A stretch of 14,757 bases of DNA, taken from NCBI GenBank assembly GCA_002840115.1, contig PGZG01000021.1:1-14757 (forward strand). Reading direction: 5' to 3'. The position numbers were made by a program, and so were the translations under genes. The stretch comes from Gammaproteobacteria bacterium HGW-Gammaproteobacteria-14. GTDB lineage: Bacteria > Pseudomonadota > Gammaproteobacteria > Pseudomonadales > Alcanivoracaceae. A model generated the notes under the pieces. The model was not told the DNA's origin. It saw nothing but the letters and a program-made list of their open reading frames with translations, and searched no databases. This document shows, in pieces, positions 1 to 6,646 of the stretch; the stretch's first letter is position 1; every line of letters begins with the position of its first letter.

Positions 1-1
1 A

Positions 2-571
2 GATATTGTTGCTTTTGTTGATAGTAAATCCGACTGGCTACGCCGTCGTTTGGCGGCTATTGGCGATCAGCCGCTGCCGCGCCAGTTAACCTATACCGAT
101 GGTGAAGAGCATCTGTTTCTCGGGCAGCGCCACCCGTTACAACTTGGCATGGCGTCGCGAGCAGAAACCTCGATCTCTCAGGGCGTACTGCAGCTACAGC
201 TGCCAAATCCGGAAAGTGCTAAACAGGTGTCGGCGCAACTGACGGGCTGGTATCGGCAGCAAGCGGAAGAGCTATATAGCAGATTGCTGGATCAGCATTT
301 TCCGTTTTTTGCCGAACGCGGCTATAAGCGGCCACAGCTGAGAATTCGCCGTATGAAAAGTCGTTGGGGCAGCCTGTCCAGCCGTGGCTATATCAATCTC
401 AACCTGGAATTAATCAAGACACCACTGGAGTGCATTGAGTATGTGGTGCTGCATGAGCTTTGCCACCTTGAGCATATGAATCATGGTGCCGGGTTTCGTG
501 CTCTGCTGGGCCAGTGTTTGCCGGACTGGCAGGCGCGGCGTGAAACGCTGAATCGTGCACCGCTGATCTGA
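2..571 (+). CDS. YgjP-like zinc metallohydrolase (DUF45), 5'-truncated by window edge
   Basis: The reading frame is open to the left edge, so the true start lies outside; a TTG at 50 is internal and 16 in-frame codons precede it. 189 residues are visible. Near the C-terminus is a zinc-binding HExxH motif (HELCH, encoded about 452-466) with a third histidine six residues on (MNHGAGF), the pattern of the YgjP/SprT-like DUF45 family (PF01863). Upstream is the family's RWGS segment (RMKSRWGSLSSRGYINLN), which precedes the core helix. Family members are small soluble proteins of about 230-240 residues, so roughly 50 residues are missing. The physiological substrate is not well established; E. coli YgjP has been annotated as a nucleotide pyrophosphatase, so peptidase activity should not be assumed. 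It is followed after 64 bases by nfeD on the same strand. Family is confident, function is not. Confidence 0.88.
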   Translation, partial: DIVAFVDSKSDWLRRRLAAIGDQPLPRQLTYTDGEEHLFLGQRHPLQLGMASRAETSISQGVLQLQLPNPESAKQVSAQLTGWYRQQAEELYSRLLDQHFPFFAERGYKRPQLRIRRMKSRWGSLSSRGYINLNLELIKTPLECIEYVVLHELCHLEHMNHGAGFRALLGQCLPDWQARRETLNRAPLI

Positions 572-635
572 TACAGTGATGATTCTGATACGTTGACTGT
601 TTCGACCAGTCTGGTTGAGTCACAGGGAGCGAGCG

Positions 636-2030
636 ATGAGTAAGACAGTCGGGTTACCACGGGTTGTCGCTATTTGCACGGCCGCGATTTGGGCTGCGGC
701 CTTCACCATATTGGCCCTGGCAGCGACCACGGAAACCTCCACTGGTAAGGCTTGGCTGGTGGATCTCAATGGCGTGGTTGGCCCTGCCACCGTGGATCAT
801 GTTCGCCGCACCATGAGCGATGCTGCCAATGAGGGCGCCGCTTTGGTTGTTTTGAGAATGGATACCCCTGGCGGCCTCGATAGCAGCATGCGTGGGCTGG
901 TCAAGGATATCCTCGCCTCCCCGGTGCCGGTGGTAACCTGGGTGGCGCCCTCCGGCTCCCGCGCGGCCAGTGCCGGGACCTATATATTACTGGCCAGCCA
1001 TGGCGCAGTGATGGCGTCCTCAACTCATCTCGGGGCGGCCACGCCAGTTACCATGGGTGGCCTGCCGGGGAGCGCTGAACCGCCGACAGAAAAAGCCGGC
1101 AGCGAACCGGATGATGATGGCAAGCGGCGTGGCGCCACCGCTACGGAGCGCAAAATGCTGGAAGATGCGGTGTCGTACATTCGCGGCCTTGCGGAACACC
1201 ACGGGCGTAATGCCGACTGGGCAGAAGATGCAGTGCGTGAAGGTAGCACCTTGACGGCCACTGAAGCCAAAGCTCAGGGTGTGATTGATTTTATCGCCGA
1301 CGATATGGAAACCCTGCTGGCCGAGCTGCATGGCAGGGAGGTGCGAATGCCTGACGGCAAGCAAATACTGGATACAGCAGGGCTTGACGTGGTTGAGCGT
1401 GCCGCCGATTGGCGGACCAAATTACTGGCCGTAATCACCGATCCTAACGTCGCCTACTTTTTGATGTTGTTGGGTTTTTACGGCCTTATTTTCGAGCTGT
1501 CTAATCCCGGTCAGATCTACCCTGGTGTGATCGGGGTGATTTGTCTGGTGTTGGCGCTCTATGCCTTCCAGGTATTGCCAATCAACTACGCAGGGTTGGC
1601 GCTGATTATCCTCGGCCTTGCCTTTATGGCGGCAGAAGCATTTATGCCGAGTTTCGGGATATTGGGGCTAGGGGGGTTGGCAGCCTTTATGTTTGGCTCG
1701 GTCATTCTTCTGGACGATCAGCATCTGGCCCTTTCCTTGCCCTTGATTATTTCTACCGGAGTGATTTCTCTGGGTTGCCTTGGCTGGGTTCTTGGCCGAT
1801 TACTGGGTATTCGCAAGCGCCCTCCCCAAGCTGGTGTTGAACAGATGATGCTTATGGATGCTGTGGCATCGGAAGCATTCAGCGATGAAGGCTGGGTGCG
1901 TATTCATGGTGAAAGCTGGCGGGCTCGCACGAATAGCCCAGTGCAGGCAGGAGAGCATGTTCGAGTGACTAAAGTTGACGGGCTAACCTTGACGGTGACT
2001 CCGAAAACATCATTGCAACAGGGAGAATAA
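636..2030 (+). CDS. nfeD: NfeD-family membrane-bound serine protease (full-length, ClpP-like)
   Basis: The protein has 464 residues. The ATG at 636 is preferred over an in-frame TTG at 615 because AGGGAG at 624-629 is well spaced before it. Layout: N-terminal signal or anchor helix (about 10-30), ClpP/SppA-like protease domain (about 38-230), four to five membrane helices (about 260-393), and a C-terminal soluble NfeD domain with OB-type fold (about 400-464). The nucleophile should be Ser112 in RAASAGT; the general-base lysine is probably Lys173 in ATERKMLEDA, by analogy with the Ser-Lys dyad of archaeal PH1510. Long NfeD proteins act at the inner membrane and are nearly always encoded next to a slipin, which at least in Pyrococcus is cleaved near its C-terminus. 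That partner follows here after two bases, so the two form an operon. A charged loop between the two catalytic residues (about 143-170) looks longer than in the archaeal enzyme. Confidence 0.93.
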   Translation: MSKTVGLPRVVAICTAAIWAAAFTILALAATTETSTGKAWLVDLNGVVGPATVDHVRRTMSDAANEGAALVVLRMDTPGGLDSSMRGLVKDILASPVPVVTWVAPSGSRAASAGTYILLASHGAVMASSTHLGAATPVTMGGLPGSAEPPTEKAGSEPDDDGKRRGATATERKMLEDAVSYIRGLAEHHGRNADWAEDAVREGSTLTATEAKAQGVIDFIADDMETLLAELHGREVRMPDGKQILDTAGLDVVERAADWRTKLLAVITDPNVAYFLMLLGFYGLIFELSNPGQIYPGVIGVICLVLALYAFQVLPINYAGLALIILGLAFMAAEAFMPSFGILGLGGLAAFMFGSVILLDDQHLALSLPLIISTGVISLGCLGWVLGRLLGIRKRPPQAGVEQMMLMDAVASEAFSDEGWVRIHGESWRARTNSPVQAGEHVRVTKVDGLTLTVTPKTSLQQGE

Positions 2031-2032
2031 TC

Positions 2033-2770
2033 ATGACGGCATTACTTTTTCCATTGGTCTTTATCATTGTTTTTCTTAGCATGGCAATTCGCATCCTGCC
2101 GGAGTATCAGCGGGGGGTGGTTTTTTTCTTGGGGCGCTTTCAGGCGGTTAAAGGGCCGGGTTTGGTGATTATCATTCCTGGCATCCAGCAAATGACTCGG
2201 GTAGATCTGCGTGTCATTACTCTTGATGTGCCTAGTCAGGACCTTATCTCCAAGGATAACGTCACTGTTAAAGTTAATGCTGTGCTGTACTTCCGGGTGG
2301 TGGATCCAGAAAAAGCCATTATTCAGGTTGAAGATTATTACAACGCCACCAGCCAGCTATCGCAAACCACGCTCCGTTCCGTACTCGGCAAGCATGATCT
2401 GGATGAAATGCTTTCTGAGCGAGATAAGCTTAATGTGGACATTCAGTCCATTATTGATAGTCAGACCGACGCGTGGGGTATCAAGGTAACCAATGTTGAA
2501 ATCAAACATATTGATCTCAATGAAACCATGATTCGTGCCATTGCGCGGCAGGCGGAAGCAGAGCGGGAACGTCGCGCCAAGGTCATCAATGCGGAAGGGG
2601 AAATGCAGGCGGCACAAAAACTTGTGGAAGCGGCGGATATTATTACCACAAATCCAGCGGCTCTACAGTTGCGTTACTTGCAGACCATGAGTGATATGGC
2701 CGGGAAAAACACCTCAACCATGATATTCCCGCTGCCGATTGATCTACTTAATCATTTTAGTAAGAAGTAA
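2033..2770 (+). CDS. Slipin / stomatin-like SPFH membrane protein
   Basis: The protein has 245 residues. The start ATG lies two bases after the nfeD stop; its ribosome site AGGGAG (2020-2025) is inside the end of nfeD, so translation is probably coupled. An N-terminal hydrophobic segment (about 3-22) anchors it in the inner membrane. The SPFH/Band-7 domain spans about 25-190, with typical features such as EYQRGVVFFLGR, the DVPSQ..ISKDNVTV strand and the ATSQLSQTTLRSVLG helix. A charged coiled-coil stretch rich in Ala, Glu and Arg (about 165-200) supports oligomerisation. Slipins form membrane-associated rings or scaffolds linked to lipid microdomains and stress. The C-terminus carries a hydrophobic stretch (STMIFPLPIDLL, 228-239), matching in place and character the segment cut by NfeD in Pyrococcus slipin. 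A QmcA/HflK-type relative is less likely because of the length and the NfeD partner. Confidence 0.94.
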   Translation: MTALLFPLVFIIVFLSMAIRILPEYQRGVVFFLGRFQAVKGPGLVIIIPGIQQMTRVDLRVITLDVPSQDLISKDNVTVKVNAVLYFRVVDPEKAIIQVEDYYNATSQLSQTTLRSVLGKHDLDEMLSERDKLNVDIQSIIDSQTDAWGIKVTNVEIKHIDLNETMIRAIARQAEAERERRAKVINAEGEMQAAQKLVEAADIITTNPAALQLRYLQTMSDMAGKNTSTMIFPLPIDLLNHFSKK

Positions 2771-2782
2771 TCGCTGAAACAA

Positions 2783-2822
2783 AGAGCATACCGGGCCCGT
2801 GTAAGGGGGCCTCGTATGCTCT
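2783..2822. terminator. Bidirectional hairpin between convergent slipin and HopJ genes
   Basis: A dyad with 9-base arms, AGAGCATAC (2783-2791) and GTATGCTCT (2814-2822), encloses a shorter GC-rich inner stem (GGCCC pairing with GGGCC). It lies in the 60-base gap between two genes that end toward each other. There is no long T-run on either side, so it may act as a folding barrier or mRNA 3'-end stabiliser rather than a classical intrinsic terminator. Confidence 0.6.
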
Positions 2823-2830
2823 GGTCGTTG

Positions 2831-3196
2831 TCACTGTTTCCGCGGGGTTAGGGGTTCATCATCAAAGTAAATTCCTTGCCATCCATACTTCATAAAGCGA
2901 CGAATATTGCCGTGGTCGTTACCGTCCGGAAACCGTAAAACATCTTCCCGATAATAGCGGCCAAAGCAGGCCAGAGTGCTTTCTTCGTCAAGCTTGTTTT
3001 GTCGAGCGAAGGCGAAAACCCGGCAAGAGCCTGCATTGCTTCCGGCTTCATTAATCAAAGCGTCTTCCCCAAGACCATTGGTAAACCGGGTTTCCGTGTA
3101 GTGATAAAATTGGTCGATTACAGCGATGACTTCATCGAACTCAACTCTTTCCGGGGATTGGGCGATATGCTGAAGTAGTGCCTGAAGGGAGTTCAT
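2831..3196 (-). CDS. HopJ-family (type III effector-like) protein
   Basis: The protein has 121 residues. The frame is open much further upstream, but the start at 3196 is chosen because AAGGA lies properly before it and the family homology begins there (MNSLQALLQHIAQSPERVEF). Recognisable features are the FDEVIAVIDQFYHYTETRFTNG block, a GSNAGSCRVFAFA block and the C-terminal RFMKYGWQGIYFDDEPL. These match the HopJ family (PF08888), named from a Pseudomonas syringae effector but widespread in free-living marine gammaproteobacteria as a small cytosolic protein of unknown role. No type III secretion or chaperone genes are nearby, so the effector label should not be read as function. It converges with the slipin gene and diverges from the DUF202 gene, with which it may share a control region. 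Confidence 0.85.
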   Translation of the reverse strand: MNSLQALLQHIAQSPERVEFDEVIAVIDQFYHYTETRFTNGLGEDALINEAGSNAGSCRVFAFARQNKLDEESTLACFGRYYREDVLRFPDGNDHGNIRRFMKYGWQGIYFDDEPLTPRKQ

Positions 3197-3212
3197 GCCG
3201 ATTTCCTTAATA

Positions 3213-3241
3213 TTGACCAGGTGCAGTAAATGGGATCTATT
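3213..3241 (+). promoter_or_regulatory. Candidate sigma-70 promoter for the DUF202 gene
   Basis: TTGACC (3213-3218), a 17-base spacer and TCTATT (3236-3241) match five and four of six consensus bases. The -10 is about 73 bases before the start codon. It overlaps the opposing candidate promoter, and an 8-base palindrome TTGATCAA sits at 3240-3247. Assigned from consensus match only. Confidence 0.35.
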
Positions 3242-3253
3242 GATCAAGGTCAA
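3225..3253 (-). promoter_or_regulatory. Candidate sigma-70 promoter for the HopJ-family gene
   Basis: On the minus strand TTGACC (3248-3253) is followed after 17 bases by TTTACT (3225-3230). The -10 ends 28 bases upstream of the start codon. It overlaps the plus-strand candidate at 3213-3241. Assigned from consensus match only. Confidence 0.35.
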
Positions 3254-3314
3254 CGCCAGTAACAATGAAGATACCTTTCCCTGACAATATGGGTGCCTGA
3301 CGGCGGAGTCGAGA

Positions 3315-3686
3315 ATGTCGAATCTTTCTGATCCAAGAGTCTTTTTTGCCGCAGAGCGAACACTGTTGGCCTGGAATCGAACGGGACTGGCCCTCATTGC
3401 CTTCGGCTTTTTGGTTGAGCGTGCCGGGTTGTTAATGAAGGTGTTATTGCAGGGCACCCAGGGAGGTCTTGATCAGATATTCACTCTGTGGCTTGGCGTG
3501 TTGTTTATAGTGCTTGGGGCTCTGGTGTCTTTGCTATCAGTCATCCAGCATCGCGTGGTGCTAAACACCCTGAGCCCTGAAGAAATTCCCCATGGTTATC
3601 GTATTCGATGGGCAATGCTGGTTAATTTGGCCGTATCTTTATTGGGTGTTGTGCTCGCTCTTGGGCTTCTTTTTCTTACCGACTGA
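3315..3686 (+). CDS. DUF202 (YidH-type) small inner-membrane protein
   Basis: The protein has 123 residues. It begins with a short polar segment and the characteristic DUF202 signature AAERTLLAWNRTGLALIAFG (about 12-31), which leads into the first membrane helix. Two further hydrophobic helices follow at about 54-76 and 96-120, giving the three-helix layout of the family (PF02656). No catalytic residues are evident and no function is firmly known. Its stop at 3686 is 14 bases before the start of the YdjM-type gene, so the two are probably cotranscribed. A GGAG at about 3305-3308 is a modest ribosome site. The start is supported by the family signature lying close to the N-terminus. Confidence 0.87.
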   Translation: MSNLSDPRVFFAAERTLLAWNRTGLALIAFGFLVERAGLLMKVLLQGTQGGLDQIFTLWLGVLFIVLGALVSLLSVIQHRVVLNTLSPEEIPHGYRIRWAMLVNLAVSLLGVVLALGLLFLTD

Positions 3687-3700
3687 ATACAGGAAAGTTG

Positions 3701-4711
3701 ATGGATTCTGTGTCACAGATGGCACTAGGTGCTGCTGTTTCCGTGGCCGTGATGGGTGGGCGGGTGCCGGTGGTCAAGGCGGCGGTGGTGGGCGGATTGC
3801 TAGGTACCTTGCCAGATCTCGACGTGGTTATCGATTATGGTGATGCTATTCGTAATATGACCTTCCATCGGGGGGAGAGCCATTCGCTGTTCTGGTTGAC
3901 ACTGGCATCCCCGGTGGCGGCCTGGATAACGGCCAAGCTGGCTAGCGGTGGAATGCATCTGCGGCATTGGTGGTTGGCGGTCTGGCTGGTGTGGATAACC
4001 CATGTGTTGCTGGATGCCATGACCATTTATGGAACCCAGTTATTGCTGCCGTTCTCCAATTACCCTGTTGGGGTGGGTAGCATTTTTATTATCGACCCGC
4101 TCTACACCGTACCCCTGTTAATCGGGCTTGGGCTGGCCTGTTGGCGAGGGAACCCGAGAGGCCTCAACGCCAATCGTAACGGATTGATTCTCAGCACGCT
4201 GTATTTATGCTGGGGCGTAATGGCACAACAATATGTTGCGCGGTTGGCGGATCAGTCCTTGCAGCAGGCGGGTGTAGAGGTGGAGCAAAGGCTGGTATTG
4301 CCAACACCGCTTAATAGCCTGCTATGGCGTGTTCTGGTGATTACCCCTGACGGTTATGCGGAGGGTTTCTACTCCTTGCTGGAAGGCAGCAACGACATAA
4401 GCTTCTATCATTTTGATCGCGGCATGGAGTGGCAGGAGGTGCTGGCAGATCAGTGGCAGGTGCAACGGTTGGCGTGGTTTACCCATGGCTTCTATAAGTT
4501 GTCACAGCGCGAGAACCAGATTCTGGTGACAGATTTGAGGATGGGTCAGGAGCCCTACTATTTTTTTAATTTTGTTGTCGCCAGCAATGCATCAGGAGAG
4601 TGGCAGTTCAGCAAGCCGATCCATATTCGTGAACGGGAAGATATGAGTAGAGGCCTCCGCTGGATAGGGCAGCGGATTCACGACTCGAGGGCCGCGCCGT
4701 TAACTCGTTAG
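3701..4711 (+). CDS. YdjM-type membrane-bound metal-dependent hydrolase
   Basis: The protein has 336 residues. The ATG at 3701 is preferred over the adjacent TTG at 3698 because AGGAAAG starts at 3691. The N-terminal two-fifths match the YdjM family (PF04307): MDSVSQMALGAAV at the start, GTLPDLDV (Asp39, Asp41), FHRGESHSLF (His56, His61) and WITHVLLDAMT (His101, Asp105). These polar residues sit at helix ends and are the presumed metal ligands. About four to five membrane helices occupy residues 8-180. The remaining ~150 residues are soluble, rich in aromatic residues and without a motif I recognise. E. coli YdjM is an SOS-controlled inner-membrane protein of unclear substrate; I saw no LexA box before this gene, which probably shares the transcript of the DUF202 gene. 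The hydrolase activity is a family prediction. Confidence 0.86.
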   Translation: MDSVSQMALGAAVSVAVMGGRVPVVKAAVVGGLLGTLPDLDVVIDYGDAIRNMTFHRGESHSLFWLTLASPVAAWITAKLASGGMHLRHWWLAVWLVWITHVLLDAMTIYGTQLLLPFSNYPVGVGSIFIIDPLYTVPLLIGLGLACWRGNPRGLNANRNGLILSTLYLCWGVMAQQYVARLADQSLQQAGVEVEQRLVLPTPLNSLLWRVLVITPDGYAEGFYSLLEGSNDISFYHFDRGMEWQEVLADQWQVQRLAWFTHGFYKLSQRENQILVTDLRMGQEPYYFFNFVVASNASGEWQFSKPIHIREREDMSRGLRWIGQRIHDSRAAPLTR

Positions 4712-4794
4712 CGGGTACGATAATTTGCAGTGTTTGCAGGCTTAAAATAAAAGCACCCATTGCCGAGTATTGTTTGTCAGCAGAAGTTCGCGGC

Positions 4795-4823
4795 AAAAAA
4801 AACCCCGCAGAGCGGGGTTTTTT
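4795..4823. terminator. Strong bidirectional intrinsic terminator (YdjM-type gene / cold-shock gene)
   Basis: A perfect 12-base inverted repeat (4797-4808 with 4812-4823) has a GC core CCCCGC/GCGGGG, a three-base AGA loop, and A/T runs on both outer sides. Read on either strand it is a GC stem followed by at least six U residues. It serves the minus-strand cold-shock gene ending at 4838 and the plus-strand gene ending at 4711. Confidence 0.93.
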
Positions 4824-4837
4824 CTTTTACCAACCAA

Positions 4838-5041
4838 TCATGCCGGGTTGACGTTGGCGGCCTGCGGGCCCTTCGGACCCTGCTGGACGTCATAGGACAC
4901 TTTCTGTCCTTCCGCCAGCGTCTTGAAGCCGTTGCCTTGAATGGCGCTGAAATGTACGAATACGTCCGCACCACCTTCATCCTGCGTGATGAAGCCAAAT
5001 CCTTTGGATTCGTTGAACCATTTCACGGTACCTGTAGCCAT
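4838..5041 (-). CDS. CspA-family cold-shock protein
   Basis: The protein has 67 residues, the standard length of a single cold-shock domain (PF00313). It has both RNA-binding motifs: KGFGFI (RNP1, about 13-18) and VFVHF (RNP2, about 27-31), plus the family opening TGTVKWFNESKG. These proteins bind single-stranded RNA and DNA and melt secondary structure at low temperature or during growth. The start has a good ribosome site, GAGG at 5051-5054, nine bases upstream. The gene stands alone between the wax ester synthase gene and a strong terminator. Whether it is cold-induced or constitutive cannot be told from the coding sequence; the 183-base leader region would decide. Confidence 0.96.
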   Translation of the reverse strand: MATGTVKWFNESKGFGFITQDEGGADVFVHFSAIQGNGFKTLAEGQKVSYDVQQGPKGPQAANVNPA

Positions 5042-5224
5042 TGTAACTTACCTCGAATCTAACGAAATCAATGATGTTTGTTGCATGCAGGACGGGAGGA
5101 CTACGCGGAAGGCACTAGCAGAACCACCGCTGCTCGAGCCGCAGCAACTTCGACTCTACGGCAGTTTTTTTCACTTCGCCAGTATTTTTGCGGTAATCGC
5201 GACATGGCGTTAACTGCGCGTGAA
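5042..5224 (-). promoter_or_regulatory. Leader/promoter region of the cold-shock gene
   Basis: This is the 183-base gap between the wax ester synthase stop and the cold-shock start. I could not place a convincing -35/-10 pair. On the RNA strand it includes a GCTGC...GCAGC inverted repeat around a CTCGAG (5133-5138) and a pyrimidine tract TCCTCCC (5094-5100). Both could pair briefly with the UCGAGG around the ribosome site (5051-5056). There is no clear terminator after the wax ester synthase gene, so read-through into the cold-shock gene is possible. Confidence 0.4.
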
Positions 5225-6598
5225 TCAACGAATCCCGGCGGCAACCTCCAGTTCATGAATGCCATTCTCAAGGTAGTCCAGTAGTCGCTGCATGGAGGGC
5301 AGGGTGCGGCGGCAGCCAATCAAGCCAAACTCCAGCTGATCAACATAGCTGGTGAGCGTGATATTCAGAGCGATGCGATCCAGCACAATAGAGACCGGGT
5401 ACATGCCCTGTAAGCGTGCACCATTCCAGTACAAAGGTTCTTTTGGGCCGGGCACATTGGAAATGACTACGTTGAAGGCCTGTAGCTTTGGTGCCATGCC
5501 GGTCAGCAAATTAATACCGGTGGGTGCCAGCATAAGCGCGGTGAAATTGAGAATCTCTTCCGGTGTCATTTGCCGGTAACGACACTTGGCCTCTTCAACC
5601 GAGGCCTTGATAACGCGCAGCCGATTGGCCGGGTCTGCTATGTGGGTGCCGAGATTGGCCAGAATAGTGGCGATCTGATTGCCTTCGGCGCTGTCATCCT
5701 GGCGCAGAGATACCGGCACCATGGCAATCAGCGGCTCGTTGGGGAGGGCGTTCTGGGCAATCAGATAATCGCGCAGGGCGCTGCCACAGATGGCCAGCAC
5801 AATATCGTTGAGGGTGCAGTCAAAGGCCTTGGCGATCTGCTTGATGCGAGCCATGGAGTACGATTGGGCAGCAAAGCGACGGCTGCCGGTAATACGTTCG
5901 TTGAGCTGGCACTGGGGCGCCTGAAAGATCGATACATAGTCGGGGTCGTTCTTTGCCTTCTGGCTAACCTTGTAAACCTCCCGGGCGAGGGCGGGCACGG
6001 TGGCAATCTGCTTGCTCATGCCTGCCGTGAGGCGCGCCAGACCGCTGACCGCATCCACCGGGTTAGAGGGCATGCCCGGACGGCGCCGTTTGGGCGGGCA
6101 GGCCCATACCGGAGGCTGATCTCGCACGCTGGGGTCGGTGGAAAGGGCGCGCATTCCCAGACGCATGGCGGAAATGCCGTCCACCAGAGAGTGATGCACC
6201 TTGGTATAGAGGGCAAATCGGCGTCCACGAATGCCCTCAATCAAATGGGCTTCCCACAACGGGCGTTCGCGATCCAGCAGGTTTGAGTGCTCGGCAGATA
6301 CCAGCGCCAATAGTTCGCGGATGCGCCCTGGTTTGGGGAGCGCTTCGTGGCGGAAGTGGTGATCAATATCAAACTGGCGGTCTTCCACCCAGACCGGCTG
6401 GCCCAGGCGGCTCGATAAACGCTGATTGAAGGGGGCCACCGGCGCACAGTAGTCGCGCATTGACTGGGCCAGATCGCTGACATACTTCGGGCCGGCGTCC
6501 TCGGGATAAGAAAACAGCTGCAGTCCGGCAACATGCATAGGCTGTTGGCGCTTCTCAAGCCAGAGGAATAGTTGATCTACAGGACTCAGGGCCTTCAC
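5225..6598 (-). CDS. atfA1: Wax ester synthase / acyl-CoA:diacylglycerol acyltransferase (WS/DGAT)
   Basis: The protein has 457 residues. It starts at GTG (6598) with AAGGAG nine bases upstream. It catalyses acyl transfer from acyl-CoA to long-chain alcohols (wax esters) and to diacylglycerol (triacylglycerol), the storage lipids of marine hydrocarbon degraders, at the cytosolic face of the membrane and on lipid bodies. The catalytic HHxxxDG motif is HHSLVDG (135-141). Other family marks are PLW (113-115), the ND motif (264-265) and NVPGP (381-385). From memory, the protein follows A. borkumensis AtfA1 closely along its length, from MKALSPVDQLFLWLEKRQQP to the last helix (LEVAAGIR). This identifies both the subfamily and the likely genus. 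It lies 48 bases after a short-chain dehydrogenase gene on the same strand, probably in one operon. Which substrate dominates in vivo cannot be read from the sequence. Confidence 0.96.
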   Translation of the reverse strand: MKALSPVDQLFLWLEKRQQPMHVAGLQLFSYPEDAGPKYVSDLAQSMRDYCAPVAPFNQRLSSRLGQPVWVEDRQFDIDHHFRHEALPKPGRIRELLALVSAEHSNLLDRERPLWEAHLIEGIRGRRFALYTKVHHSLVDGISAMRLGMRALSTDPSVRDQPPVWACPPKRRRPGMPSNPVDAVSGLARLTAGMSKQIATVPALAREVYKVSQKAKNDPDYVSIFQAPQCQLNERITGSRRFAAQSYSMARIKQIAKAFDCTLNDIVLAICGSALRDYLIAQNALPNEPLIAMVPVSLRQDDSAEGNQIATILANLGTHIADPANRLRVIKASVEEAKCRYRQMTPEEILNFTALMLAPTGINLLTGMAPKLQAFNVVISNVPGPKEPLYWNGARLQGMYPVSIVLDRIALNITLTSYVDQLEFGLIGCRRTLPSMQRLLDYLENGIHELEVAAGIR

Positions 6599-6646
6599 TA
6601 TCGCTTTCTCCTTTCAGTCAGTGGTGCATCTGCCCGTGTTATCCGG

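Noticed and set aside
3240..3247. TTGATCAA considered as an FNR/CRP-type site.
   Set aside because: An FNR site needs a four-base gap between TTGAT and ATCAA. This is a short palindrome only, common by chance.
3197..3457. An 87-codon N-terminal extension of the HopJ-family protein.
   Set aside because: It would cross the divergent promoter region and overlap the DUF202 gene. The family homology and ribosome site both place the start at 3196.
4760..5062. A 100-codon plus-strand frame across the terminator and cold-shock gene.
   Set aside because: It runs through a strong intrinsic terminator and is antisense to an unmistakable cold-shock protein.
5570..6286. A 238-codon open frame on the plus strand.
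   Set aside because: It is antisense to the wax ester synthase, which matches a known enzyme across this stretch. The opposite frame reads as a codon-bias shadow.
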